Under the pieces are notes generated by a model. It saw only the letters and a list, made by a program, of their open reading frames with translations, searched no databases and was not told the DNA's origin. Shown piece by piece: positions 1 to 8,346 of a DNA stretch of 64,000 nt. Origin of the DNA: an uncultured Alistipes sp. (GTDB lineage: Bacteria; Bacteroidota; Bacteroidia; Bacteroidales; Rikenellaceae); assembly GCA_947573795.1 (NCBI GenBank), contig CANPHE010000007.1:1-64000 (forward strand), in the 5' to 3' direction. Numbering within the stretch: position 1 is the stretch's first letter; each line of letters starts with the position of its first letter. The translations under genes were made by a program, and so were the position numbers.

Positions 1-143
1 AGTATCTTCGGCGGAGCCAAAGTTCGATTAAGCGAGGGCAAAAGCAACCTTGTTTGCATTTTGCCGAGCGGAAGTATCTTCGGCGGAGCCAAAGTTCGAT
101 TAAGCGAGGGCAAAAGCAACCTTGTTTGCATTTTGCCGAGCGG
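1..143. repeat. Two near-identical tandem copies (period 72 bp) of a dispersed promoter-like repeat; array may continue left of the window
   Basis: AGTATCTTCGGCGGAGCCAAAGTTCGATTAAGCGAGGGCAAAAGCAACCTTGTTTGCATTTTGCCGAGCG at 1 and again at 73; related units at 11610, 39082, 39926 and 47719. Confidence 0.9.
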
Positions 144-189
144 GAGTGATACATCGATAGAAATATTTTCGAAATCACGGATTTTGTGT

Positions 190-197
190 TATTTTTG
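190..197 (+). promoter_or_regulatory. Bacteroidetes -7 element (TATTTTTG) upstream of pepD
   Basis: TAnnTTTG match about 80 nt before the pepD ATG. Confidence 0.55.
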
Positions 198-276
198 TAG
201 AACGATCGCACGTAGGGGCGGAGAGCCGTCCGGTGCGAGTATCGATAGCTTTGCAAACAACACAAAACGGAACGAT

Positions 277-1731
277 ATGTCAGAAATTACCTCTTTGGAA
301 CCGCGCATCGTCTGGGAACAGTTCGATGCCATTACGCGTGTGCCGCGCCCCTCGAAAAAGGAGGCGCAGATTATCGACTATCTGGTCGGTTTCGCCCGCG
401 AACACGGGATAGAGTATCAAAAGGATGCCATCGGCAATGTCGTGATGCGCAAGCCGGCCACTCCCGGATTCGAGGATCGGCCTACGGTTATTCTCCAGGC
501 CCATATGGATATGGTCTGCGAAAAGAATTCCGATGTGGAGTTCGATTTCGAGCATGACGCTATCCGAACGCATATCGACGGCGGCTGGGTGCGTGCCGAG
601 GGTACGACGCTCGGTGCCGACTGCGGTATCGGCATGGCTGCGGCCCTGGCCGTGATGATCGATCCTGCGGTGGAGCACGGTCCCGTCGAGGCGCTTTTTA
701 CGGTCGACGAGGAGACGGGTCTCACGGGTGCTTTCGAACTCGGCGAAGGAATGCTTACGGGCAAATACCTCGTCAACCTCGATTCGGAGGACGAGGGCGA
801 AATCTTCATCGGCTGTGCGGGCGGTATCGACACGGTGGCGACGTTCCGCTATACGACCGAACCCGCTCCGGCGAACTACACTTTCTATCGCGTGGATGTA
901 TCCGATCTGCTGGGCGGCCACTCGGGCGACGATATCGATAAGGGGCGCGTCAATTCGAACAAGACCGTGGCGCGTCTGCTGTGGGACGGCATGCAGAGCT
1001 TCGAACTGCGTCTGAGCTATTTCTCGGGCGGCAATCTGCGCAATGCGATTCCGCGCGAGGCCTATGCCGTGTTCGGCATTCCGACGCGTTTCAAGAGCGA
1101 TTTCGAGAAACGCTATGCTTTGTTCGCCGAGGACCTCGCGGCCGAATTCCGGCTGCGCGAACCGAATTTCCGGATCACGCTCAACGAAATGCCTGCCGTC
1201 GATCGGGTGATCGACGCTCGCACGCAGTTCGGACTGGTCTATGCGCTGGTCGGTGTGCCCAACGGCGTCGTGGCCATGTCGCAGGCTGTGCCGGGATTGG
1301 TCGAGACCTCGACCAACCTCGCATCGGTGAAGTTCGAGGGCGACGATCGGATCGTGGTCACCTCCTCGCAGCGTTCGTCGGTCGAAAGCGCCAAAACCTA
1401 CGTGATGCAGATGGTCGAATCGGTCTTCGCTTTGGCCGGGGCCGATGTCGCCCATTCGGACGGATACCCGGGCTGGACGCCCGATCCGCAATCGAAGCTG
1501 CTCGAAATCACGGTCGAAGCCTATCGGCGTCTCTTTGCCACAGAGCCCAAGGTGCGGGCCATCCACGCCGGCTTGGAGTGCGGTTTGTTCCTGGAGAAAT
1601 ACCCCGACCTGGAGATGGTCTCTTTCGGTCCGACCCTGCGCGGCGTGCATTCGCCCGACGAGCGGCTGGAGATCGCTACGGTGCCGAAGTTCTGGGATTT
1701 GTTGCTCGAAGTGTTGCGCCGTATCGAATAA
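277..1731 (+). CDS. pepD: Aminoacyl-histidine dipeptidase (peptidase D, M20 family)
   Basis: ORF translation MSEITSLEPRIVWEQFDAITRVPRPSKKE... ILQAHMDMVCEKN ... LGADCGIGMAAALA; internal ATG at 277 preferred over ORF start 61, which lies in the repeat. Confidence 0.9.
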   Translation: MSEITSLEPRIVWEQFDAITRVPRPSKKEAQIIDYLVGFAREHGIEYQKDAIGNVVMRKPATPGFEDRPTVILQAHMDMVCEKNSDVEFDFEHDAIRTHIDGGWVRAEGTTLGADCGIGMAAALAVMIDPAVEHGPVEALFTVDEETGLTGAFELGEGMLTGKYLVNLDSEDEGEIFIGCAGGIDTVATFRYTTEPAPANYTFYRVDVSDLLGGHSGDDIDKGRVNSNKTVARLLWDGMQSFELRLSYFSGGNLRNAIPREAYAVFGIPTRFKSDFEKRYALFAEDLAAEFRLREPNFRITLNEMPAVDRVIDARTQFGLVYALVGVPNGVVAMSQAVPGLVETSTNLASVKFEGDDRIVVTSSQRSSVESAKTYVMQMVESVFALAGADVAHSDGYPGWTPDPQSKLLEITVEAYRRLFATEPKVRAIHAGLECGLFLEKYPDLEMVSFGPTLRGVHSPDERLEIATVPKFWDLLLEVLRRIE

Positions 1732-1805
1732 AGGGCGGCTCCTGAGGAGCAGCAGCTTTCCCCTGCGGAAACTTGTTTTGCACGTGTCCGCAGGCTGCAC
1801 CCCGA

Positions 1806-1853
1806 AAACAGTTCCGCCGCATTTACAGACTTGTAAATGCGGCGGAACTGTTT
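1806..1853. terminator. Bidirectional hairpin between convergent pepD and cdaA
   Basis: Perfect 22-bp inverted repeat AAACAGTTCCGCCGCATTTACA-GACT-TGTAAATGCGGCGGAACTGTTT. Confidence 0.9.
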
Positions 1854-1862
1854 CTCAATCGC

Positions 1863-2663
1863 TTATTCCGCGACCTCTTTTTTGGAGCGTTTGCGGCTGT
1901 TGAGCGTCAGGTAGCGTTGCAAGGTCTGTTGCAGACGTACCGGATCGAGGTTTTTACGGAGTTCGCCGCCCTGGGCGATGGAGATTTCGCCGGTCTCCTC
2001 CGAAACGACGATGATGATGGCGTCCGATATCTCGCTGATGCCGATCGCGGCGCGGTGACGCGTGCCGTAGGATTTCGGGACCTCGCTCTGCGTCACGGGG
2101 AGAATACATTTCGCGGCGACGATGCGGTCGCCTTCGATCAGTACGGCGCCGTCGTGCAGCGGGGCGTTCTTGAAGAAGATATTTTTGAGCAGCGACGTGG
2201 AGATTCGCGCATCGAGGGCGATGCCCCCTTCGGCGATCAGTCTCAGGTCGCTCTCCTGGCTGATGACGATCAACGCTCCGGTCTTCGTCTCCGACATTTC
2301 GCGGCAGGCCGTGACGATCGGTACGACGTTCGTCTGCACGCTGTCGTCGGCCGAGGAGAAGATGCGCGTGATGAAGTTGAACTGCTTCTGCCGCATGCCG
2401 ATCACCTGGAGGAAGCGGCGCAATTCGGGTTGGAAGACGATAATCAGGGCGATGGCGCCTACTGAAATCATCTGTCCGAGGATGGTTGACAGCAACTCCA
2501 TGTTGAGCGTGCGGACGACGACCCACAGCAGGTAGATGGCGATGATTCCCGAGAGAATATACGGCGCATTGGTTCCCTTGGTCATGCGGTAGATCCAATA
2601 CATGCTGAGGGCGACCAGGATGATGTCGATGAAATCGATGAATGTGAACGGAACGAATCCCAT
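1863..2663 (-). CDS. cdaA: Diadenylate cyclase, CdaA type (c-di-AMP synthase)
   Basis: N-terminal TM helices followed by a DisA_N domain with DGAV and GTRHRAA motifs. Confidence 0.93.
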   Translation of the reverse strand: MGFVPFTFIDFIDIILVALSMYWIYRMTKGTNAPYILSGIIAIYLLWVVVRTLNMELLSTILGQMISVGAIALIIVFQPELRRFLQVIGMRQKQFNFITRIFSSADDSVQTNVVPIVTACREMSETKTGALIVISQESDLRLIAEGGIALDARISTSLLKNIFFKNAPLHDGAVLIEGDRIVAAKCILPVTQSEVPKSYGTRHRAAIGISEISDAIIIVVSEETGEISIAQGGELRKNLDPVRLQQTLQRYLTLNSRKRSKKEVAE

Positions 2664-2837
2664 GTCTCTGCGTTTTTGTGCGGTCGTGATCCGGGGTACA
2701 CGGGGCGCCCGCCGTTTTTCGGGGTGAGCCTGTTTCGGGGGCAGGTCGGGGGTACCTTTCCGTTGCGAATGACCTTGCCGATGTTTCGCAACGAAAAAAG
2801 TCTCTGCGCCACGGCAAAGACTTTCCGTCTCATCTTG

Positions 2838-2912
2838 TCGGGGAGACTGGATTCGAACCAGCGACCCCCTGCTCCCAAAGCAGGTGCGCTAACCGGACTG
2901 CGCTACACCCCG
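2838..2912 (-). tRNA. tRNA-Pro (anticodon UGG)
   Basis: Reverse complement CGGGGTGTAGCGCAGTCCGGTTAGCGCACCTGCTTTGGGAGCAGGGGGTCGCTGGTTCGAATCCAGTCTCCCCGA folds as a cloverleaf; anticodon loop TTTGGGA. Confidence 0.93.
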
Positions 2913-3068
2913 TTGTCCCGTGTTGCGACGGATGCGCCGGGCGTCCGCCGAATTTGTCGCACAAAGATAGCGGCTTTTTTTCGTTCGGGCAAACATTTCG
3001 GGGATTAATCGCAACGATTGCCCGTCCTGCGGGGACGCATGCCTTTCCCGTCGGTCTACGGCCTCGGT

Positions 3069-3698
3069 TTATTTGCCGATAGCGTCGAGCAGGGGCAGGA
3101 AATCGTCTTCCGGCGAGGGCATGTAGACGGAGAATCCCAACGCGCGGGCCGCCTCGACGTTGCGGGCCCCGTCGTCGATGAATAGCGTCTCCTCCGGTTT
3201 CATGCCGCTGTGGTCGATCATGCTGCGGAAAATCGCCTCGGAGGGCTTCAGCAGGCGCATCTGGTAGGAGAGGTAGATATGGTCGAAGCATTCGTCCATC
3301 GATCGGCCTCCGGCGGCGAACATCGCCCGGATGCAGCGCATCGACGCGGGGTTGTTGTTCGATAAAACATAGGTGCGGATGCCGCGTCGGCGCAGCGTCT
3401 CCAGCATTTCGATCTTCTCGGGAGCGACTCCCGTGAGGAATTCGCCGTAAGCCCAGGCGATCTGCTCGTCGGTAATGTCGGGTCGCTTGCAGAGGTCGCG
3501 CATTTCGTCGCAGGCTTCGTGGAAGGTGATCTGGCCGCTTTCGAGCCGGCCGATCATCTCGGCCGGGTAACAGGGGTCGATTACGCGGGCTACGGCATCC
3601 ATGCCCAGGGAGCGGAATGCCGCGCGGCACCGCTCGATATCGAGACCGACCAGGACTCCGCCCAGGTCGAACACGACGTTTCGGATCGTCGTCATCAT
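3069..3698 (-). CDS. HAD-superfamily (HAD-IA) phosphatase
   Basis: MMTTIRNVVFDLGGVLVGLD...YVLSNNNP...KPSEAIF...LFIDDGARNVEAA; start overlaps the stop of the upstream SDR (ATGATGA). Confidence 0.85.
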   Translation of the reverse strand: MMTTIRNVVFDLGGVLVGLDIERCRAAFRSLGMDAVARVIDPCYPAEMIGRLESGQITFHEACDEMRDLCKRPDITDEQIAWAYGEFLTGVAPEKIEMLETLRRRGIRTYVLSNNNPASMRCIRAMFAAGGRSMDECFDHIYLSYQMRLLKPSEAIFRSMIDHSGMKPEETLFIDDGARNVEAARALGFSVYMPSPEDDFLPLLDAIGK

Positions 3699-4561
3699 TT
3701 CTGGAATTGCATCGTATAACGCCGCAGCGGCCTTAGCAGCCACATGGGCAGGATTTTACAGATAGGTATGAATGCCCGGTTCCACCAGTCGGGCACGATC
3801 GTCCTCTTTCCGCGCCACAGGGCGCCGAGTGCCCGGCGGGCACAGGAGTCGGCCGAAATCAGCACGCCGAGGCGCAAGCCGATCCGCTGCCAGTGGGGCG
3901 TCAGTCCGTAGAGGTCGGTCGCTACGCCTGCCGGACATACGGCCGTCACGCGGACGCCCCGTTCGGCCATCTCCTTGGCGAAAGCTACGGAGAAGGTCCT
4001 TACGTAAGCCTTGGTCGCCGTGTAGAGCGCCATGCCCGGGAAGGGCATCCAGATCGAGAACGAGGACATGTTGAGAATCCATCCCCGGCCGCGGGCCGCC
4101 ATGTCGGCACCGAAGGCGAGGCAGTTTTTCGAAAGCGTCATGTCGTGCAAGAGAATCATGCGCTCGACGCGCTCGGGCGGGGTTTGCAACATGTCGCGGA
4201 ACGAGAAGATGCCCGCATTGTTCACCAGCACGTCGACTTCGATACCCATCGCCCGCACGGCGGCGTAGAGCTCGTCCGAGGCTTCGATGCGCGCCAGGTC
4301 GATGGTCAGGACTCGTACGTCGCGGCCTGTTGCGATCGTCGGTCTGTCCGTCTGCGGAGCCTTACCGGCATCGGCGGTCGGTCGTGTCGTCAGAATCTCC
4401 TCCCGGACCGCTTCGAGCGTCTCGCGGGTCAGCCCCGCGAGGATCAGGTTGTAACCGAGGTTGGCCAGTCGCAGGGCGTAACAGCGCCCGATTCCCGTTC
4501 CGGCTCCGGTCACCAGCGCCCAGCCGTTGCCCGGAGCGATCTCTCCGCGTCTCATCGTCAT
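3695..4561 (-). CDS. SDR-family oxidoreductase, candidate 3-beta-hydroxysteroid dehydrogenase
   Basis: TGAGTGIG cofactor motif, NNAG, catalytic Ser (NMSSFS) and YTATK; ATG overlaps OYE stop (ATGA). Confidence 0.85.
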   Translation of the reverse strand: MTMRRGEIAPGNGWALVTGAGTGIGRCYALRLANLGYNLILAGLTRETLEAVREEILTTRPTADAGKAPQTDRPTIATGRDVRVLTIDLARIEASDELYAAVRAMGIEVDVLVNNAGIFSFRDMLQTPPERVERMILLHDMTLSKNCLAFGADMAARGRGWILNMSSFSIWMPFPGMALYTATKAYVRTFSVAFAKEMAERGVRVTAVCPAGVATDLYGLTPHWQRIGLRLGVLISADSCARRALGALWRGKRTIVPDWWNRAFIPICKILPMWLLRPLRRYTMQFQK

Positions 4562-5784
4562 TTGATTTTGCGCAGTTCTTTCCACAGTTTCTCGGGAATC
4601 TCCTCCGCGCAGTTGTGGCAGCACTGCATGTCGACCGAATACATGCGGGCCATGCAGTAATCGCGGTGGTCGCATCCCGAGCGGGTCGAGCGGTCGCCGT
4701 CGCGGAGTTTGTTGACGAATCCCGGGTCGTTGACCAGGGCGCGGGCCATCTGCACGAGCTCGAAACCTGCGTCGAGCACCCGTTCGATACCTTCGCGCGA
4801 AACCAGACCGCCGACGTAGACCAGCGGTCCCTTCAGCGCCGCGCGGAACTTGCGGGCGTTCTCCAGGAAATAGCACTCCTCGAAATCGTACTGTTTGATC
4901 ATCTGGTTGCCGAAGAGGTTGACGACGATCTTCTGCGGCCACGACGACCAGGGCATGTAGTAGCTCATGGTCTTGGTCGGGATGCGTCCGCGCATGACGG
5001 CCATCGGGGCCTTGGAGACGAATCCCGACGTGAGGACGATGCCGTCGACGTTGTACTGCTCGATGCGGCGGGCGATCTCGATGCTCTCGGGAATCTGGAT
5101 GCCGCTCTTGAATCCGTCCTCCATGTTGTGTTTCACCAGCACGGCCGTACGGGTGCGGGCCGCAGCTTCCATCACCTCGTCGAGGCACATGGTCATGAAG
5201 CGCATGCGGTTTTCGAGCGAGCCGCCGAATTCGTCGCGGCGGCGGTTGGTGTAGGGCGAGAGGAACTGCGAGATCAGGTAGCCGTGTCCGGCGTGTACCT
5301 CCACCGAGTCGAAACCCGCTTCGTGGGCCGTGACGACGGCGCGTCCGAAGTCGCGGGCGATTTCGGCGCATTCGCTGCGCCGCATGCCGCGCACGAAGGT
5401 GGGGGAGTAGAGGTTGAAACCCGTCGAGGCGCCGATGGGGAAGCAGCCGGCCGTAGACCAGTGGGTCATGTTGCCGCAGTGGCCGATCTGAATGCCCGCG
5501 GCGGCGCCTTCGCGGTGGATGGCGTCGGTGATGTCGCGCAGCCCCGGGACGATTTCGGGCCGCAGCCACAACTGTTTGTTGAAGGAGAGTCCGCTGCGGC
5601 ACACGGCGGCATAAGCCAGCGTGGTCATGCCCACGCCGCCGCGGGCCACCGATACGTGGTATTGCTTGAGTTGTTCGGTCGGACCGAAATCCTTGCCCAT
5701 CGACTCGAATGCCGCCGAGCGGATCGTGCGGTTGCGCAAAGTGACGGGACCCAGCTTATAGGGGGTGAAGAGTTTGGAATCCAT
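4558..5784 (-). CDS. NADH:flavin oxidoreductase / Old Yellow Enzyme family, candidate delta4-3-oxosteroid 5-beta-reductase
   Basis: MDSKLFTPYKLGPVTLRNRTIRSAAFESM... VEVHAGHGYLISQFLSPYTNRRRDEFGGSLENRMRF; C-terminal Cys cluster GCDHRDYC...MQCCHNC. Confidence 0.88.
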   Translation of the reverse strand: MDSKLFTPYKLGPVTLRNRTIRSAAFESMGKDFGPTEQLKQYHVSVARGGVGMTTLAYAAVCRSGLSFNKQLWLRPEIVPGLRDITDAIHREGAAAGIQIGHCGNMTHWSTAGCFPIGASTGFNLYSPTFVRGMRRSECAEIARDFGRAVVTAHEAGFDSVEVHAGHGYLISQFLSPYTNRRRDEFGGSLENRMRFMTMCLDEVMEAAARTRTAVLVKHNMEDGFKSGIQIPESIEIARRIEQYNVDGIVLTSGFVSKAPMAVMRGRIPTKTMSYYMPWSSWPQKIVVNLFGNQMIKQYDFEECYFLENARKFRAALKGPLVYVGGLVSREGIERVLDAGFELVQMARALVNDPGFVNKLRDGDRSTRSGCDHRDYCMARMYSVDMQCCHNCAEEIPEKLWKELRKIK

Positions 5785-5800
5785 GACGGAAGTTTTTGGC

Positions 5801-6562
5801 TTAGTAGAGGAACGGCAGGATCGCCTTGCGGTTGAGCGAAGTGAACTCCTCGCCGAATTCGGCGGCATAGCGGCGCCGCAACGACACGGCGCGGGGTGCC
5901 AGGTTGGCGAAGGTCCACCACGCGAAGACCGCTCCGGCCCACGACCACGATGCGACGGCGAAGCCGATCCATTCGGTCAGCTCGCCGAAATAGTTGGCCG
6001 ACGAGACGTAGCGGAACATGCCGCCGCGGGGAATGTAGTGGCGTGTGTCGCCGGGTTTGCGCAGGTTGCGGATGATGTGGTCGGAATGCAGGTTGACGGC
6101 CATGCCGAAAAGGAACAGGGCGCCGCCGATATAGATATAGGGCTTCGCGAACCAGTCGGCGTAGTAATCCGCCGGGGAGACGTAGAAAATCCAGCCGCCC
6201 TGCATCAGTGCGTTGATCGTGTTGAAAAGCATGCCCATCAGGACGATGCCCAACGGCATCTGCGACTTGCCGCGCATGAGCAGCGGGAAGATAAAGGCCC
6301 GTTGCAGGTAGTGGGCCTGGAACAGGAGGAATAGCGTGAGCGGTGCCGCTTCGAACATCCGCTCGGAGCCGGCCCACAAGACGCACATGAGGATGAAGAC
6401 GGGCGATTCCATCAACACCCATCCCACCTTGTTGGGCACGGGAGGGCCGTAGCGGCGGTTGAACAGATAGCCGTATCCGGCTTCGAGGAAATGAAGCGCG
6501 ACGAAGACTCCCAGGCCCGTTACGGCCATGACGATGAGCAGTATGTCGAACGATGCGTTCAT
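5801..6562 (-). CDS. 3-oxo-5-alpha-steroid 4-dehydrogenase (SRD5A) family protein
   Basis: C-terminus PGDTRHYIPRGGMFRYVSSANYFGELTEWIGFAVASWS...RRRYAAEFGEEFTSLNRKAILPFLY is closely similar to eukaryotic SRD5A1; multiple TM segments. Confidence 0.9.
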   Translation of the reverse strand: MNASFDILLIVMAVTGLGVFVALHFLEAGYGYLFNRRYGPPVPNKVGWVLMESPVFILMCVLWAGSERMFEAAPLTLFLLFQAHYLQRAFIFPLLMRGKSQMPLGIVLMGMLFNTINALMQGGWIFYVSPADYYADWFAKPYIYIGGALFLFGMAVNLHSDHIIRNLRKPGDTRHYIPRGGMFRYVSSANYFGELTEWIGFAVASWSWAGAVFAWWTFANLAPRAVSLRRRYAAEFGEEFTSLNRKAILPFLY

Positions 6563-6649
6563 AGGCGGTGCGTGTCGGTTCGAAAGAATGGTTTTTCTGT
6601 CCGCACGGTTCGGGACGTGCGATGTGTCTCGGGAGCGCCCAAAACGCCG

Positions 6650-6679
6650 TAAAGATACGCATTTTTCGTCGTTCGGCAA
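6650..6679 (-). promoter_or_regulatory. Promoter of the SRD5A/OYE/SDR/HAD operon
   Basis: Minus strand TTG-N19-TATCTTTA about 85 nt upstream of the first ATG. Confidence 0.55.
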
Positions 6680-6996
6680 TTCTTTTCGGGAAACTATTGT
6701 TGTTCGCGGAGGGCGGACTTCTCTACGATTTATCTTCGGCGCCCGGATAAGAGGCGGGGCGCCGGAGGTTGAAAGAGAAGGGTGAAAGGATCGTTTTCGG
6801 CGGTTGCGGGGCGCAATTCCCGGTTGCGAAGGGTGGCGGGACCGGGTGCGTATGGCACGATCTGTGCCGGAATGCCGGGTGTAGTCCGGACATGCAGGTT
6901 CCCGAGAGGCACTTCCCCGCGGCCCTTAACGGCTGACCGCAAATTCAGGGACCTTCTCCGCGGCAAGCGCCCCGTTCGGAGCCGATAGTCCGGCGA

Positions 6997-7023
6997 CAGC
7001 CTCCTGCCCAAGGGGGCTGTTTT
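6997..7023 (+). terminator. Intrinsic terminator-like hairpin
   Basis: CAGCCTCCT-GCCCA-AGGGGGCTG followed by TTTT. Confidence 0.5.
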
Positions 7024-7053
7024 CGTGTCGGTCGGTGCGTCGGGGCGAAAGAA

Positions 7054-7746
7054 TCAATACATATATTTTTCCATCAACGGAACCAGCAAAGCCGTGGCCA
7101 GCCCCATGAGCGCCATCGCCAGGCCGCTCAGCGCCCCTTCCACGGCTCCGATCTCGATCGCCCGGGCCGTGCCGATGCCGTGGGCTGCGGCTCCGAGGGC
7201 GAATCCCCGCGCTTCGGGATCGCGTACGCCGCAGCGTGCGAGGATCCACTCTCCGAAGATGCTGCCGAAAATGCCGACGCAGAACACGACCACCGACGTG
7301 ACGCTGACCATGCCTCCCAGCGGTCCCGAAACCGAAACGGCGATCGGCACCGTGACGGATTTGGGGGCTATCGAGGTGAGGATCGTGCGGTCGACCCCGA
7401 AAGCCATGGCGATGTAGACGACGCTCGCCACTCCCGCGATACAGCCCGCGATCGTCGCGACGGCGACGGGCAGCAGACTGCCGCGCAGTCGTTCGACCTG
7501 TTCGTAGAGCAGATATCCGAGGGCCACGACCGACATGCCGAGCGCGAAGTCGAGCATCCGGGTCGCCTCCTTGTAACGTTCGTAGGGAATGTCGGCGCAG
7601 AGCAGAAAGACGATCAGGGATACGAAGGTCAGCAGCACGGGGTGCAGCAACGGCATGCGCATGCGGCGATAGAGCATGCCGCCCGCGCAGTAGAGTCCGA
7701 CGGTGAGCGTCAGCAGAAAGAGGTCCGAGCGGATGAAATCAACCAT
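7054..7746 (-). CDS. lrgB: LrgB family protein (CidB/LrgB)
   Basis: HPVLLTFV..., SIAPKSVTVPIA, GAAAHGIGTARA; adjacent to lrgA. Confidence 0.9.
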   Translation of the reverse strand: MVDFIRSDLFLLTLTVGLYCAGGMLYRRMRMPLLHPVLLTFVSLIVFLLCADIPYERYKEATRMLDFALGMSVVALGYLLYEQVERLRGSLLPVAVATIAGCIAGVASVVYIAMAFGVDRTILTSIAPKSVTVPIAVSVSGPLGGMVSVTSVVVFCVGIFGSIFGEWILARCGVRDPEARGFALGAAAHGIGTARAIEIGAVEGALSGLAMALMGLATALLVPLMEKYMY

Positions 7747-8110
7747 TGCGTCGAAGATTTTTGAGCCGCACCAGACGCGTGCGGCGGTTGAGGCTTTCGT
7801 AGGTCTTGCCTGCGACGACCAGTACGACGACGGTCGACAGCACGGCCGAGATGACGATCGCCCACAGGTTGCCGAGGATTACGTCGTAGGATTCCATCAA
7901 CCCTACGCCGTAGGGGACGAAAAAGAGCGCCATCGTGCCGAGCAGGAAACGTGCGGCGGGACGTACGGTCTCGGCCCGCAGGCGTCCCGAGCAGAGGGCT
8001 CCGAAGAGCAGGATCATGCCGATGATGTTTCCCGAGATATACCCGCCCGTGAGCGAGCTCAACAAATTGCCGATCAGCCAGAAAAGAAGAATGAAAAACA
8101 GTCCGGTCAT
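7739..8110 (-). CDS. lrgA: CidA/LrgA family protein
   Basis: MTGLFFILLFWLIGNLLSSLTGGYISGNIIGMILLF...FVPYGVGLMESYD; overlaps lrgB start. Confidence 0.87.
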   Translation of the reverse strand: MTGLFFILLFWLIGNLLSSLTGGYISGNIIGMILLFGALCSGRLRAETVRPAARFLLGTMALFFVPYGVGLMESYDVILGNLWAIVISAVLSTVVVLVVAGKTYESLNRRTRLVRLKNLRRNG

Positions 8111-8146
8111 TGCATTGCGTGCGTTTCGAAGCCGCAAAGATAATAC

Positions 8147-8299
8147 TTATCGTCTTTTCTTGTCCTTGCGCAGGGGACAATTCGTCTCCGCACAGGACGA
8201 ACAGCCGCCGTCCTTGCGAAAAACGCACCGCATGCGTCTTACGACCCAGATGCATGCGGCGACGGCGATCGCCGCTACGATATATTCCTGCCAGTCCAT
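8147..8299 (-). CDS. FeoB-associated Cys-rich membrane protein
   Basis: MDWQEYIVAAIAVAACIWVVRRMRCVFRKDGGCSSCAETNCPLRKDKKRR, directly downstream of feoB. Confidence 0.8.
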   Translation of the reverse strand: MDWQEYIVAAIAVAACIWVVRRMRCVFRKDGGCSSCAETNCPLRKDKKRR

Positions 8300-8346
8300 T
8301 TGTGTTTTTTCGAGACCGATCATTTTCCGTGCCGCGCGGATTGCTC

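Noticed and set aside
1-143. CRISPR-like array
   Set aside because: The two copies are directly adjacent without unique spacers, and there are no cas genes.
61-276. N-terminal extension of the pepD ORF
   Set aside because: Encoded by the promoter repeat and intergenic DNA; a TATTTTTG box and the ATG at 277 fit the real start.
280-1800. 506-aa minus-strand ORF opposite pepD
   Set aside because: Shadow ORF of a clear peptidase.
3695-5602. 635-aa fused ORF covering OYE and SDR
   Set aside because: The N-terminal half is an out-of-frame reading of the OYE gene; the SDR begins at the ATGA overlap at 4558-4561.
6770-7030. Cobalamin riboswitch or RNase P RNA
   Set aside because: Only a short CCGG...CCGG core is similar; other conserved boxes are absent and no B12 gene is adjacent in a suitable orientation.
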